A stretch of DNA of 64,000 nucleotides from Psychrobacillus sp. FSL K6-2836 (GTDB taxonomy: Bacteria > Bacillota > Bacilli > Bacillales_A > Planococcaceae): positions 1 through 64,000 of the forward strand of contig NZ_JBBOOM010000004.1 in the NCBI RefSeq assembly GCF_038003085.1, written 5' to 3'. Shown here one piece after another: positions 41,411 to 49,570 of the stretch; the stretch's first letter is position 1; each line of letters begins with the position of its first letter. The translations under genes and the position numbers were made by a program. A model generated the notes under the pieces. That model saw nothing but the letters and a program-made list of their open reading frames with translations, made no database searches and had not been told where the DNA came from.

Positions 41411-42292
41411 ATGAGTTTACCAAAGATTCAGCTTTCAAATGGAGAAAGTATTGCTTATCGTGTTCGTTCGGGTGGAGAGGAAACAATCTTACTCGTCCAC
41501 GGAAATATGACATCTTCTAAGCATTGGGATGTTCTGATAGAAAGACTAGATAAAAGATTTACGATATACGCTATTGATCAAAGAGGCTTCGGGGAATCGA
41601 CCTATCACAATCGAATTCATGGAATAAAAGATTTTGCGGATGATTTAAGTGAGTTCGTGAATGCCTTAGACTTACAGAAATTCTATTTAATCGGCTGGTC
41701 GACTGGAGGCGCTATTAGTATGCAATATGTAGTGGACCATCCTGGTCGCTGCGAAAAGCTGGTATTGCTTGCATCTGCATCGACAAGAGGCTATCCATTT
41801 TACGGTGTAAAAGACAACGGAACACCGGACCTAAATAGCAGACTAGCAACAATCGAAGAAATAGAAGCAAATCCATCAAAGACACTTGTCATACAAGGTT
41901 TATATGATTCTGCCGATAAAGAAGGATTAAAAGAAGTATGGAATGCAGCAATCTATTCACATAAGCAACCTGATGCTGCAGCATATGAGGAATATGTAAA
42001 CGATATGTTGACCCAGCGAAATTTAGCAGATGTCTATCATGCGTTAAACACGTTTAACATTAGCGGAACCAATAACGGACTTTCTGAAGGCACAGACCAA
42101 GCAAAGCAAATTACTATACCAGTTCTTATTTTAAGAGGAGATAGAGACTATGTCGTTTCAGAAGAGATGACGCAAGAAATCGTAGCAGACTTAGGAGAAA
42201 ATGCCACGTATATTCCATTAATTGATAGTGGTCACTCACCGCTAATAGATGATCTAGAACAGCTAACTGAGAAAATTGAAGCGTTTTTATAA
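41411..42292 (+). CDS. Alpha/beta-fold hydrolase
   Basis: 293 residues. The catalytic set is visible: nucleophile serine in LIGWSTGGAISMQYV near residue 96, acid in ILRGDRDYVV near 245, and histidine in IDSGHSPLID near 275; HGNMTSS near 30 forms the oxyanion loop and DQRGFGES follows. It hydrolyses an ester, amide, thioester or C-C bond. The operon setting suggests release or ring-opening of the imported acid. ATG at 41411 is preferred, eight bases after AAAAGGAG; an ATG at 41405 abuts the site. Confidence 0.82.
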   Translation: MSLPKIQLSNGESIAYRVRSGGEETILLVHGNMTSSKHWDVLIERLDKRFTIYAIDQRGFGESTYHNRIHGIKDFADDLSEFVNALDLQKFYLIGWSTGGAISMQYVVDHPGRCEKLVLLASASTRGYPFYGVKDNGTPDLNSRLATIEEIEANPSKTLVIQGLYDSADKEGLKEVWNAAIYSHKQPDAAAYEEYVNDMLTQRNLADVYHALNTFNISGTNNGLSEGTDQAKQITIPVLILRGDRDYVVSEEMTQEIVADLGENATYIPLIDSGHSPLIDDLEQLTEKIEAFL

Positions 42293-42307
42293 AAGGGGAA
42301 TGAACAT

Positions 42308-43048
42308 ATGAGATTGAAGGATAAAGTAGCAATCATAACAGGAGCAGCGAATGGAATAGGATTAGCTGCTGCACAACGTTTTGCAGAAGAAGGTGCAAAG
42401 GTTGTATTAGCAGATTATGATGCGGAGGCAGGAGCGGAGCAAGAAGTAGAACTAAACAAACAAGGCTATGAAGTTAAATTTATTCAAGTAGATGTTGCGA
42501 ATAGAGAAAGTGTAAATGCCCTTGTAGAACAAACAATTGATAATTTTGGCCAGATTCATATTCTTGTTAATAATGCTGGTATTACTAGGGATGCCATGCT
42601 GACAAAAATGACCGAGGATGATTTTTCAAGCGTTCTTCATGTAAATATCACTGGTGTTTTTAATTGTACACAGGCAGTTGTACCACATTTAGTGAAGCAG
42701 GGTCATGGGAAAATTATTAATACGTCCTCTGTAAGTGGTGTGTATGGAAATGTGGGTCAAACAAATTATGCCGCATCCAAAGCTGCTGTAATAGGGATGA
42801 CCAAAACATGGGCTAAAGAGTTAGGTAGAAAAGGTATAAATGTAAATGCGGTTGCACCAGGTTTTACAAGCACTGCAATGGTAGCGAAAATGCCGGAAAC
42901 GATTATCAGCCAAATGAAATCCGTCGTTTCACTGCAGCGTTTAGGTGATCCAAGAGATATAGCAAATGCTTATTTATTTTTAGCATCGGAAGAATCTAGT
43001 TATGTGCATGGTCATGTACTACAAGTAGATGGCGGTATTATGATGTGA
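42308..43048 (+). CDS. Short-chain dehydrogenase, 3-oxoacyl reductase type
   Basis: 246 residues of the classical SDR family: cofactor loop VAIITGAANGIGLAAAQRF, NNAG in HILVNNAGITRDAM, catalytic Ser in INTSSVSGVYG, and YAASK with Tyr and Lys near residue 155; the C-terminal LFLASEESSYVHGHVLQVDGG is typical. Similarity is to FabG/PhaB-like 3-oxoacyl-ACP or acetoacetyl-CoA reductases. Given the ligase and condensing enzyme beside it, a 3-oxoacyl-CoA/3-hydroxyacyl-CoA conversion is the likeliest role. AAAAGGGGA lies before the ATG. Confidence 0.85.
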   Translation: MRLKDKVAIITGAANGIGLAAAQRFAEEGAKVVLADYDAEAGAEQEVELNKQGYEVKFIQVDVANRESVNALVEQTIDNFGQIHILVNNAGITRDAMLTKMTEDDFSSVLHVNITGVFNCTQAVVPHLVKQGHGKIINTSSVSGVYGNVGQTNYAASKAAVIGMTKTWAKELGRKGINVNAVAPGFTSTAMVAKMPETIISQMKSVVSLQRLGDPRDIANAYLFLASEESSYVHGHVLQVDGGIMM

Positions 43049-43066
43049 TGGAGGAGGCTGTACCAA

Positions 43067-44578
43067 ATGTATACGGAACAAGCATGGATATATAAACGTG
43101 CAGCGCTGACACCAGCTAAAACTGCTCTGATTGATAGTAGCACAGGAATACATTGGAACTATGAGCAATTGATCAGTCAGATTTCTATGTGGACTCATTT
43201 TTTCCAACAACATAAATATGAAAAAGGCGATCGCATCGTAGTTTTGTCTCAAAACAGGATTGAATTATTTGCCATTCTATTTGCTTGTGGAATGACTGGA
43301 CTCATTTATGTACCTTTGAATTTTCGTTTAAGCAATAGAGAGTTGCAGTACATTTTGGATGATTGTAAGCCAGTGTTAATTATTTGCGACGAGGAGCATC
43401 AGCAAGCTGGTGAAGCATTTTTAGATATAGAATTAGTATTAGTCACAAACATATTAGAAATTTCAACCATTCATTCTACTAATCACAAATGGAGCTCGGC
43501 GGATCCTTGGATGATTATTTACACAGGAGGAACTACAGGTAAACCAAAGGGCGTAGTTTTATCATTTAATGCAGTCAATTGGAATGCGATGAATACTATT
43601 ATAAGCTGGGGACTTAGTGATACTGATTGTACTTTAAATTATATGCCTATGTTTCACACAGGGGGGATTAATGCACTTTGTATACCTATTTTAATGGCAG
43701 GTGGAACGGTCGTCATAGGTAGTCGTTTTCAAGCAGAAGATGCTTTGAAAGCGTTAAATACATACAACACAACAATTTCACTTTTCGTTCCAACTATGTA
43801 TCAGGCCATGCTCGATACGGAGTATATAAAAACTACTACTTTTCCAACCGTAAAAGTTTTTTTAGCTGGAGGGGCACCATGTCCTCATTCTATTTATGAT
43901 AAGTTCCAGGAGAAAGGGATACTATTTAAAGAAGGATATGGATTAACTGAAGCAGGTCCAAATAATTTTTTTATTGATCCATTAATTGCTTATAGCAAAA
44001 AAGGCTCGGTTGGAAAGAGCATGCAGTTCAATGAAGTAAAAATCATCAACAAGGAAGGGCGAGAGTGTAGAGTAGATGAAGTAGGTGAGCTTTATATTAC
44101 GGGAAAACACCTATTCACCCATTATTGGAACAGTGAGGAAGAGACGGAGCTTACCCTTCAAGATGGTTGGTTAAAATCCGGAGACTTAGCAAGATTCGAT
44201 AAAGATGGTGACTACTATATTGTCGGTAGAAAGAAGGAAATGATTATTACGGGTGGGGAGAATGTCTATCCACAGGAAGTGGAGCAATGTCTCATTTTGC
44301 ACCCGATTGTTCGAGAAGCAGCCGTTATTGGAATCCCAGATAAAAAATGGGGAGAATGTGTTACTGCTTTTATCTGTAGTACTGCATATAACCGATCTTC
44401 AGAGGATGAGCTAATATCACATTGTAAATATTATTTAGGTGGTTATAAAGTTCCTAAAAAGATTATCTTTGTAGATAAATTGCCCCGAACGGACGTAGGA
44501 AAAATTGATAAAAAGAAATTATATGAATTGGCTAGGGAAGACTCAAATAAAGGTATAGCAAAGAGGGGATCGGTATGA
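43067..44578 (+). CDS. Acyl-CoA synthetase (AMP-forming)
   Basis: 503 residues of the ANL superfamily. Motif A3 is MIIYTGGTTGKPKGVVLS near residue 150, A5 is EGYGLTEAGPN near 290, A7-A8 is WLKSGDLARFDKDGDYYIVGRKKEMIITGGENVYPQEVE near 370-410, and the catalytic lysine A10 lies in TDVGKIDKKKL near 485. It activates a carboxylic acid with ATP and CoA. Resembles medium/long-chain fatty acid and aromatic CoA ligases; the substrate is presumably what the upstream transporter brings in. It is the last gene of the operon, followed by a terminator. Confidence 0.88.
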   Translation: MYTEQAWIYKRAALTPAKTALIDSSTGIHWNYEQLISQISMWTHFFQQHKYEKGDRIVVLSQNRIELFAILFACGMTGLIYVPLNFRLSNRELQYILDDCKPVLIICDEEHQQAGEAFLDIELVLVTNILEISTIHSTNHKWSSADPWMIIYTGGTTGKPKGVVLSFNAVNWNAMNTIISWGLSDTDCTLNYMPMFHTGGINALCIPILMAGGTVVIGSRFQAEDALKALNTYNTTISLFVPTMYQAMLDTEYIKTTTFPTVKVFLAGGAPCPHSIYDKFQEKGILFKEGYGLTEAGPNNFFIDPLIAYSKKGSVGKSMQFNEVKIINKEGRECRVDEVGELYITGKHLFTHYWNSEEETELTLQDGWLKSGDLARFDKDGDYYIVGRKKEMIITGGENVYPQEVEQCLILHPIVREAAVIGIPDKKWGECVTAFICSTAYNRSSEDELISHCKYYLGGYKVPKKIIFVDKLPRTDVGKIDKKKLYELAREDSNKGIAKRGSV

Positions 44579-44596
44579 TTTTACCGGTCTTTTTTA
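44567..44596 (+). terminator. Terminator of the Liv/acyl-CoA operon
   Basis: GATCGGT pairs with ACCGGTC (one G-T pair) around ATGATTTT, followed by TTTTTT. It overlaps the acyl-CoA synthetase stop codon and fixes the end of the nine-gene unit. Confidence 0.75.
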
Positions 44597-44654
44597 ATTT
44601 GTTAACAAAGACGGAAATTAGTTTATACTTAAAGGAACATAAGGAGGAGATTCC

Positions 44655-45266
44655 ATGTTTGGGAATTTATTTAAAAAGAAAGATCCTATCGAGAAGTTTT
44701 GGCAATACTTTATAGATCATGAAAAAGAATTGTATAATTTCCGCGAAGAGGACATAGAAAGACTATTTAGAGATTTATATATATTGATAAACAAAGTGAA
44801 TAACCAACTAGTGTTTTCCATGCCGAAACCATTGATCGACGAAAAAAGGGAATTTACTATTAGTGGATCAGGCATCGGAAATAACTTTCCAGATGTAATT
44901 CGTCTAGTAGAGGCTGCTCCAGAAATGGAGCGATTTACAATCATTGCATTTAACCAACGCAATGATGATGAACATGGAACGGCAAGCAATGATATAGAGA
45001 TTACTCGAGATGATGTCTTCTTCAACTATACATATGACCAGGAATATAGTGCATTCTATCTAACGCTATATATTAAAGGCTTTGATGAAAAAAATGATAA
45101 CTATTATGCTGTAGTTTTTGATTTGCTTGAGATAGTTATTGGGGAATATGTGCTCGGTACTGAAATTACTGAAATCGAATTTAAAAAGTATGATCATGAA
45201 GATGACTTATTACCAATTAATAATTTACCTAAAATACTAGAAGATATTAAAAAGGGATCATATTAA
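44655..45266 (+). CDS. Conserved hypothetical protein, acidic
   Basis: 203 residues, strongly acidic (many Asp/Glu in EREDIERLF and NDDEHGTASNDIEITRDD). No signal peptide or membrane helix. The start is MFGNLFKKKDPIEKFW, and the middle holds a beta-rich stretch FTIIAFNQRNDDEHG and YSAFYLTLYIKGFDEKNDNYYAVVFDLLEIVIG. I do not recognise a named family. It has its own AAGGAGG site and lies after the operon terminator, so it is a separate unit before yneP. Confidence 0.65.
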   Translation: MFGNLFKKKDPIEKFWQYFIDHEKELYNFREEDIERLFRDLYILINKVNNQLVFSMPKPLIDEKREFTISGSGIGNNFPDVIRLVEAAPEMERFTIIAFNQRNDDEHGTASNDIEITRDDVFFNYTYDQEYSAFYLTLYIKGFDEKNDNYYAVVFDLLEIVIGEYVLGTEITEIEFKKYDHEDDLLPINNLPKILEDIKKGSY

Positions 45267-45350
45267 GAAGTGATGAGACATAATTGAAAAGTGTTCCTAT
45301 ACAGTATTTTTATTTGCTATTTAGTATAATAGGCTCTGAGGTGACCATAA

Positions 45351-45776
45351 ATGTTTTTAAGTGAAAAAGAAATTGAAGTACGTTATGCCGAAACAGATCA
45401 AATGGGTGTAGTATACCACGCAAACTATGTCATTTGGTTAGAAATAGGTCGAACCCAGCTCATTAAAGACTTAGGATTCTCCTATGCAGGTCTGGAGCAA
45501 GACGGATACCTATCACCAGTAACGAATGTGAACGTAAATTATAGAACTCCAGTAAAATACGGGGAAACAGTTATAATTAGAACATGGATCGAAAAACACA
45601 GTAAGCTACGAACAACATACGGTTACGAAATTGTCCATGATGATGGCACAGTTGCCTGTACTGCTACATCTGAGCATGTGGTAGTAAAGAAAGATAACTT
45701 CCGTCCAGTATCGCTCAAAAAAATTCATGAGGCCTGGGATGCAAAATATGTAGAAATAGCCAAGGTGAATGGTTAA
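45351..45776 (+). CDS. yneP: Acyl-CoA thioesterase, YneP-like (4HBT family)
   Basis: 141 residues with the hot-dog thioesterase core: IEVRYAETDQMGVVYHANYVIWLEIGR contains the catalytic aspartate of the 4-hydroxybenzoyl-CoA thioesterase class (DQMGVVYHANY). The remaining sequence tracks B. subtilis YneP closely (RTQLIKDLGFSYAGLEQDG, VRDNFRPV-like KKDNFRPVSLKK). It hydrolyses acyl-CoA. It is followed by a yneQ homologue whose ATG overlaps its stop, as in B. subtilis order. Confidence 0.88.
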   Translation: MFLSEKEIEVRYAETDQMGVVYHANYVIWLEIGRTQLIKDLGFSYAGLEQDGYLSPVTNVNVNYRTPVKYGETVIIRTWIEKHSKLRTTYGYEIVHDDGTVACTATSEHVVVKKDNFRPVSLKKIHEAWDAKYVEIAKVNG

Positions 45777-46087
45777 TGGCATTTGGTATTAAACGGCATG
45801 AGTTGAATGTATGGAAACAGGATGTACAGAATGGGAAAATAGCATTTTTAACTCATTATTGGATTGATGAACGTTTTCCTGGCTGTAACACGGTGACTAA
45901 AGTTGGCTGCAATGATGTACAAAAGTTAATCAATTGGGGTCAGCAACATGGCTTACAAGCAGAATGGATTGACTATAAGGAAGCATATCCCCATTTTGAT
46001 TTGTTCGGCAAATACGAATTAGATATTATGGAAAAAGAAGGGTTAAAGGAGCAGCTAGACAGATTTAAAAAACCATTTAATCGTTAA
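45776..46087 (+). CDS. yneQ: YneQ-like protein
   Basis: 103 residues. Landmarks FGIKRHELNVWKQDVQNGKIAFLTHYWIDERFPGC and AEWIDYKEAYPHFDLFG match my memory of B. subtilis YneQ. No membrane segment. Two cysteines (FPGCNTVTKVGC) are spaced eight apart. Function unknown. Its ATG overlaps the yneP stop codon, so expression is coupled to the thioesterase; a strong terminator follows. Confidence 0.82.
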   Translation: MAFGIKRHELNVWKQDVQNGKIAFLTHYWIDERFPGCNTVTKVGCNDVQKLINWGQQHGLQAEWIDYKEAYPHFDLFGKYELDIMEKEGLKEQLDRFKKPFNR

Positions 46088-46094
46088 AATTCAT

Positions 46095-46136
46095 AAAAAC
46101 AGCCTGTGATATGTAAAAATCACAGGCTGTTTTTAT
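46095..46136 (+). terminator. Terminator of yneP-yneQ
   Basis: AAAACAGCCTGTGAT pairs perfectly with ATCACAGGCTGTTTT around ATGTAAAA, followed by T-rich sequence. Confidence 0.85.
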
Positions 46137-46224
46137 ATTCTACTAAGTTCTTCGTAAATGTCTAAGAAAGTCATACAATAAGAAATAAATACCAATTATT
46201 TTCAACCAAACATGGGGGATCACA

Positions 46225-46390
46225 TTGACACAAGCAAAAAATCTAGATATAAAATAATACAAGTGGTACATGTTATTGGAGCAGATGCAGGTACTCCATA
46301 GATCTTAAAGAACAAGAGAAAATTAAAGCCGTGGCAGAATACGGTCTTTTAGCTTTAAATTTAGGGTGCCAGGTTCTAACACAATTTTGA
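46225..46390 (+). pseudogene. Possible decayed small gene
   Basis: After GGGGGAT and a TTG start the sequence reads MTQAK, then with a +1 shift in a run of six A residues SRYKIIQVVHVIGADAGTP, then after a TAG and another shift DLKEQEKIKAVAEYGLLALNLGCQ to a TGA at 46388. The three pieces look like one short protein with two lesions. I cannot name it; the end overlaps the palindrome at 46365. Confidence 0.35.
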
Positions 46391-46411
46391 ATTGTTTTAG
46401 AACTTGGTACC
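46365..46411. terminator. Long palindrome, terminator-like
   Basis: GGTGCCAGGTTCTAA pairs with TTAGAACTTGGTACC (wobble pairs included) and ACAATT with AATTGT nearer the loop, giving a stem of about 20 bp. It may end the decayed gene or belong to a dispersed family. Confidence 0.55.
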
Positions 46412-46474
46412 TTTCATTGTTATTTTTTGCGCGTTTCATAATTTCATCTTCAAATCTATCAAACTTTAAAGCTT

Positions 46475-47536
46475 CTAAGCAATAAAATAGGCAAGAATGG
46501 ACAGGAGGACCGAGGTAATCAACATTGCAATCAGCGGTCGCGCTGCCTTGGTCTTTAGATCACGCAAGCTTACATTTAAGCCAAGGCCAACCATCGCGGA
46601 TGTCATAATAAATGTTGTTGCCATTGCAATCACTTCCATGACTTTGTTCGAAACCGGAATCGAATGACCAAGAACATAGCTTCCAAACAAACTCATTACA
46701 ATAAAGCCAATTAGAAACCAAGGGAACTCAATTTTTGTATCCCCGGTATTCCCGGAACTTCGTCTTTTTACCCAATACATAAGAATAAAGCATAACGGAA
46801 CAAGCAGCAGCACCCGACCTAATTTTGCTAGCAATGCGATTGCAAGACCATCTGGACCTGCTGGGGCCCCGGCTAATGCAACATGAGCTATTTCATGAAG
46901 GCTGATTCCACTCCAAATCCCATAATCAATCGAAGATAAAGGAAGAATAGGGCGTAAGATGGTATAACCAACTGAAAAAATGGTCCCAACGAGCGCAATA
47001 ATCCCTACTCCAATAGCTGTATCCTCATCTTTCGCTTTAATAATCGGTGACACAGCTGCAATCGCAGCTGCCCCGCATACACCAGTACCAATACCTAGCA
47101 TTAGTACGAGGGAGGATTCTGCTTTTAGCAATTTTCCGATCCATACTGTCAATAGAATTGCAAAGGCAATGACAACTATATCTCGTGCTAGCAGCCCCAG
47201 TCCTTGATGAAGCACAACGTCAATATTTAACTTCAGTCCGTATAAAATTATCGCAAACCGTAAAAAACGTTTGGTGGAAAATTGGATTCCCGCACGGATC
47301 TTTTCTGGGTAATTAAAAAAGTGTCGATAAATGACCGCAATCACGATCGCACAGGCAAGAGGTCCGACACGATCAAAGCCTGGCACTTTCGCTAATAAGA
47401 AACCGATTGCGGCAATTGCAATGGTAAAGGTAATACCTCCAAGCCATAAACCAGCGGAAGGCTTTTGTTTAGGCTTTTGTTGCTGCTGTCCTTCATGTTC
47501 ATTTAAAGATAATACATTTGCATTTTGATCTTCCAT
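46475..47536 (-). CDS. YeiH/UPF0324-family membrane protein, putative anion exporter
   Basis: 353 residues with about ten hydrophobic helices. Landmarks of the YeiH family are GIQFSTKRFLRFAIILYGLKLN, LMLGIGTGVCGAAAIAAVSPIIKAKDEDTA and ISLHEIAHVALAGA. A Gln/Lys-rich cytoplasmic N-terminus (GQQQQKPKQKP) precedes the first helix. The family is annotated as putative sulfate exporter; transport has not been firmly shown to my knowledge. It is divergent from a LysR gene, the same pairing seen for yeiH/yeiE in E. coli. Confidence 0.82.
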   Translation of the reverse strand: MEDQNANVLSLNEHEGQQQQKPKQKPSAGLWLGGITFTIAIAAIGFLLAKVPGFDRVGPLACAIVIAVIYRHFFNYPEKIRAGIQFSTKRFLRFAIILYGLKLNIDVVLHQGLGLLARDIVVIAFAILLTVWIGKLLKAESSLVLMLGIGTGVCGAAAIAAVSPIIKAKDEDTAIGVGIIALVGTIFSVGYTILRPILPLSSIDYGIWSGISLHEIAHVALAGAPAGPDGLAIALLAKLGRVLLLVPLCFILMYWVKRRSSGNTGDTKIEFPWFLIGFIVMSLFGSYVLGHSIPVSNKVMEVIAMATTFIMTSAMVGLGLNVSLRDLKTKAARPLIAMLITSVLLSILAYFIA

Positions 47537-47665
47537 TCCTTCACCTCAGTTCACTTTCTACATTTAGCATACTCGCAGTTCGTGCATCAGGAAAATAAAG
47601 ATATATAATGTAGATGATAACTAAATGGTTATACAAGCGCTAAATTTCAAAAAGGGGAGAAAATA

Positions 47666-48568
47666 ATGGAACAACATTTAGAAGTGTTTGTAAAAGTTGT
47701 GGAAAAAGAAAACTTTTCTAAAGCAGCAGGGGAACTGCATATGACCCAGCCAGCAGTTAGCCAATATATCAGAACCTTAGAGGAATCTATTGGCACAAGG
47801 CTGCTGGAACGGAGTAATAAATATGTGCGTCTTAATAAGGCTGGGGAGATTGTCTACCACCATGCAAAAGAAATCATTGCTCTTCATACAAAAATGCAGA
47901 CATTAGTAGATGACCTAACAAATAAAGCAAGTGGACCGATTACGATTGGTGCGAGCTATACGTTTGGTGAGTATATCCTTCCTCATATTATTTCCAAAAT
48001 GCAGGAGAAACACCCCCTTATTAATCCATCCATTAGCATACAAAATACAAAGAAAATCATTGAACTTGTAAAATCACATCAATTGGATATCGGCATCATA
48101 GAAGGATTTTACAAACAAGAAATTCTAAATGCTGAAGTAGTTTCCACAGATAGGATGGTTATTGTTGCTGCACCACGTCTTCTGATTAAAAAAGGGGAAA
48201 TAAGAATATCAGATTTGGAGGAAGAAACATGGATCCTAAGGGAAGAGGGTTCCGGGACAAGGGAGGCTGCTGATAATTTATTTCGGATGTATGATTTCAC
48301 CCCAAAGAAAATTATGGAATTCGGCAGTACGCAGCTGATAAAGGAATCGGTTGAAGCAGGGCTGGGTATAAGTTTGTTATCTAGCTGGGCAATCAAAAAG
48401 GAGCTCAGGAACGGCTACATAGGAATTATTAACGTAAAAGGACTGCCCTTTAAACGAAACTTCTCCATCCTAACCCATACCACCTATCAAACAAAAGCAT
48501 TAAAAACGTTCATTGACATACTAAGAGAATACTTGGCTGATCAAAAAAAACATACTTTTAAAGCCTAG
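47666..48568 (+). CDS. LysR-family transcriptional regulator
   Basis: 300 residues. The N-terminal winged helix-turn-helix reads VEKENFSKAAGELHMTQPAVSQYIRTLEESIGTRLLERS, the standard LysR signature. The C-terminal effector domain starts GPITIGASYTFGEYILPHII and has EEGSGTREAADNLF near residue 190, resembling CysL/YwfK-type regulators of sulfur metabolism. It lies 130 bp from and divergent to the YeiH gene and most likely controls it. AAAAGGGGAG precedes the ATG. Confidence 0.88.
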   Translation: MEQHLEVFVKVVEKENFSKAAGELHMTQPAVSQYIRTLEESIGTRLLERSNKYVRLNKAGEIVYHHAKEIIALHTKMQTLVDDLTNKASGPITIGASYTFGEYILPHIISKMQEKHPLINPSISIQNTKKIIELVKSHQLDIGIIEGFYKQEILNAEVVSTDRMVIVAAPRLLIKKGEIRISDLEEETWILREEGSGTREAADNLFRMYDFTPKKIMEFGSTQLIKESVEAGLGISLLSSWAIKKELRNGYIGIINVKGLPFKRNFSILTHTTYQTKALKTFIDILREYLADQKKHTFKA

Positions 48569-48582
48569 TTTAGTTTAAGGTG

Positions 48583-48760
48583 GACGCTTTCTGTGGGCAC
48601 AGCTTCAATCTCCTCGGTCCAAAAGGATGTTGGTCACGAAGATGTTGCGATCGTTTGTGGCGCTTTTAGCCTTTGTTCCTTGTAAATGTTCTTGTAGGGC
48701 TTTCAGCTATTTCCTCTGGAGTCGCCGCCTTAGACTTCAATCATTAAAGAGAGTTGTACT
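48583..48760 (+). repeat. Modular GC-rich dispersed repeat, copy B
   Basis: CAAAAGGATGTTGGTCACGA and GTGGCGCTTTTAGCCTTTGTTCCTT match the minus strand of copy A at 34826 (AAGATGTTGGTCACGAAGG, GTGGCGTTCTTAGCCTTTGTTCC), and TCTGGAGTCGCCGCC matches its inverted other end. The piece looks rearranged. The rest up to 49040 is A+T-rich and carries nothing I recognise. Confidence 0.6.
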
Positions 48761-49062
48761 CAATTATAAGATTTTACAAAGCTTTTTGTTGTTATAAAAA
48801 AAATTGTAAAAGTTAAAGTAGTATAAACCATTCCGTCTATGCTGTTGAATTAGGGGAGCGATTTTTTAGTATTTCTGCTCAAATTTCGCGCATTATTATT
48901 GGATGAAGTATTGAAAATCTAGATTTACTTTATGTAGTGGAAATACAGAGAAGTAGTTATTGTTTACCAAATAAGGAGGGAAGGGGGCAACCGAAATTAC
49001 TTCTTCGGGCGCAAATATATGAGTAGGAAAGAATCACTTCTCTAATTATCCAAAAACGCACT

Positions 49063-49232
49063 AACCTATTTCCAAAAGGTGTAGGAGGGCGACGCTTAGG
49101 TAAATGCAGCAAGATTACCGAGAAAAGAGAGGGGGATCGTGAACATTAGTCACGACCACCCTCTCTAAAAAATCAAGCGGTAATTTTATAGCTTTAAGTC
49201 TGTTGGAAGTCTACCGAAAAGAATAGAAATAG
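49063..49232 (+). repeat. Nested-stem dispersed element, full copy 2
   Basis: It has the same order of stems as the copy at 35300: CTATTTC (49066) with GAAATAG (49226), CTTA with TAAG, ATTACCG (49114) with CGGTAAT (49178), and an apical helix AGAGAGGGGGATCGTGA with TCACGACCACCCTCTCT. The invariant parts are AACGCA-TAACCT, GAGGGCGAC and ATTACCGAGAAAAGAGA; stem arms differ from copy 1 but remain paired. Confidence 0.75.
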
Positions 49233-49252
49233 TTTTTTGCTTTAAATGACAC

Positions 49253-49546
49253 TTACGCTTTTTTATATGCATAAGATAATTCGTCTCTAGTGGAATCCAG
49301 TTCTACGTACAGATCATGTCCATCAAAATACCATTCATCTGTTTCTTCTATAAAAAATAGGATATCGTCTTTTTTATAGGTCACAGTAGGCTCAAAGGGT
49401 GTGTCCTTTGTAACTCCTAAGGAAAAGCCTTCATGTAGAGGGCTCGACCCGCCATAACGGGCAAAAAAACGAATTGTATCACCTTTTACTGCTTCCATTT
49501 CCTTATGAAACCAATTCAATGCATCGGATGAAATAATTATTTTCAT
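49253..49546 (-). CDS. yneR: HesB/IscA-like protein, YneR type
   Basis: 97 residues of the HesB-like fold: MKIIISSDALNWFHKEMEAVKGDTIRFFARYGGSSPLHEGFSLGV, then DEWYFDGHDLYVELD. The YGGSSP and DxWYFDGHDL segments match B. subtilis YneR (about 95 residues). The three cysteines used by IscA for iron-sulfur assembly are absent, so a carrier role is doubtful. ATG at 49546 is chosen by length and a GGTGGT site; a further ATG lies 12 bases upstream. It is next to plsY as in B. subtilis. Confidence 0.82.
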   Translation of the reverse strand: MKIIISSDALNWFHKEMEAVKGDTIRFFARYGGSSPLHEGFSLGVTKDTPFEPTVTYKKDDILFFIEETDEWYFDGHDLYVELDSTRDELSYAYKKA

Positions 49547-49570
49547 ACGTACCACCATACTTTCATTAGA

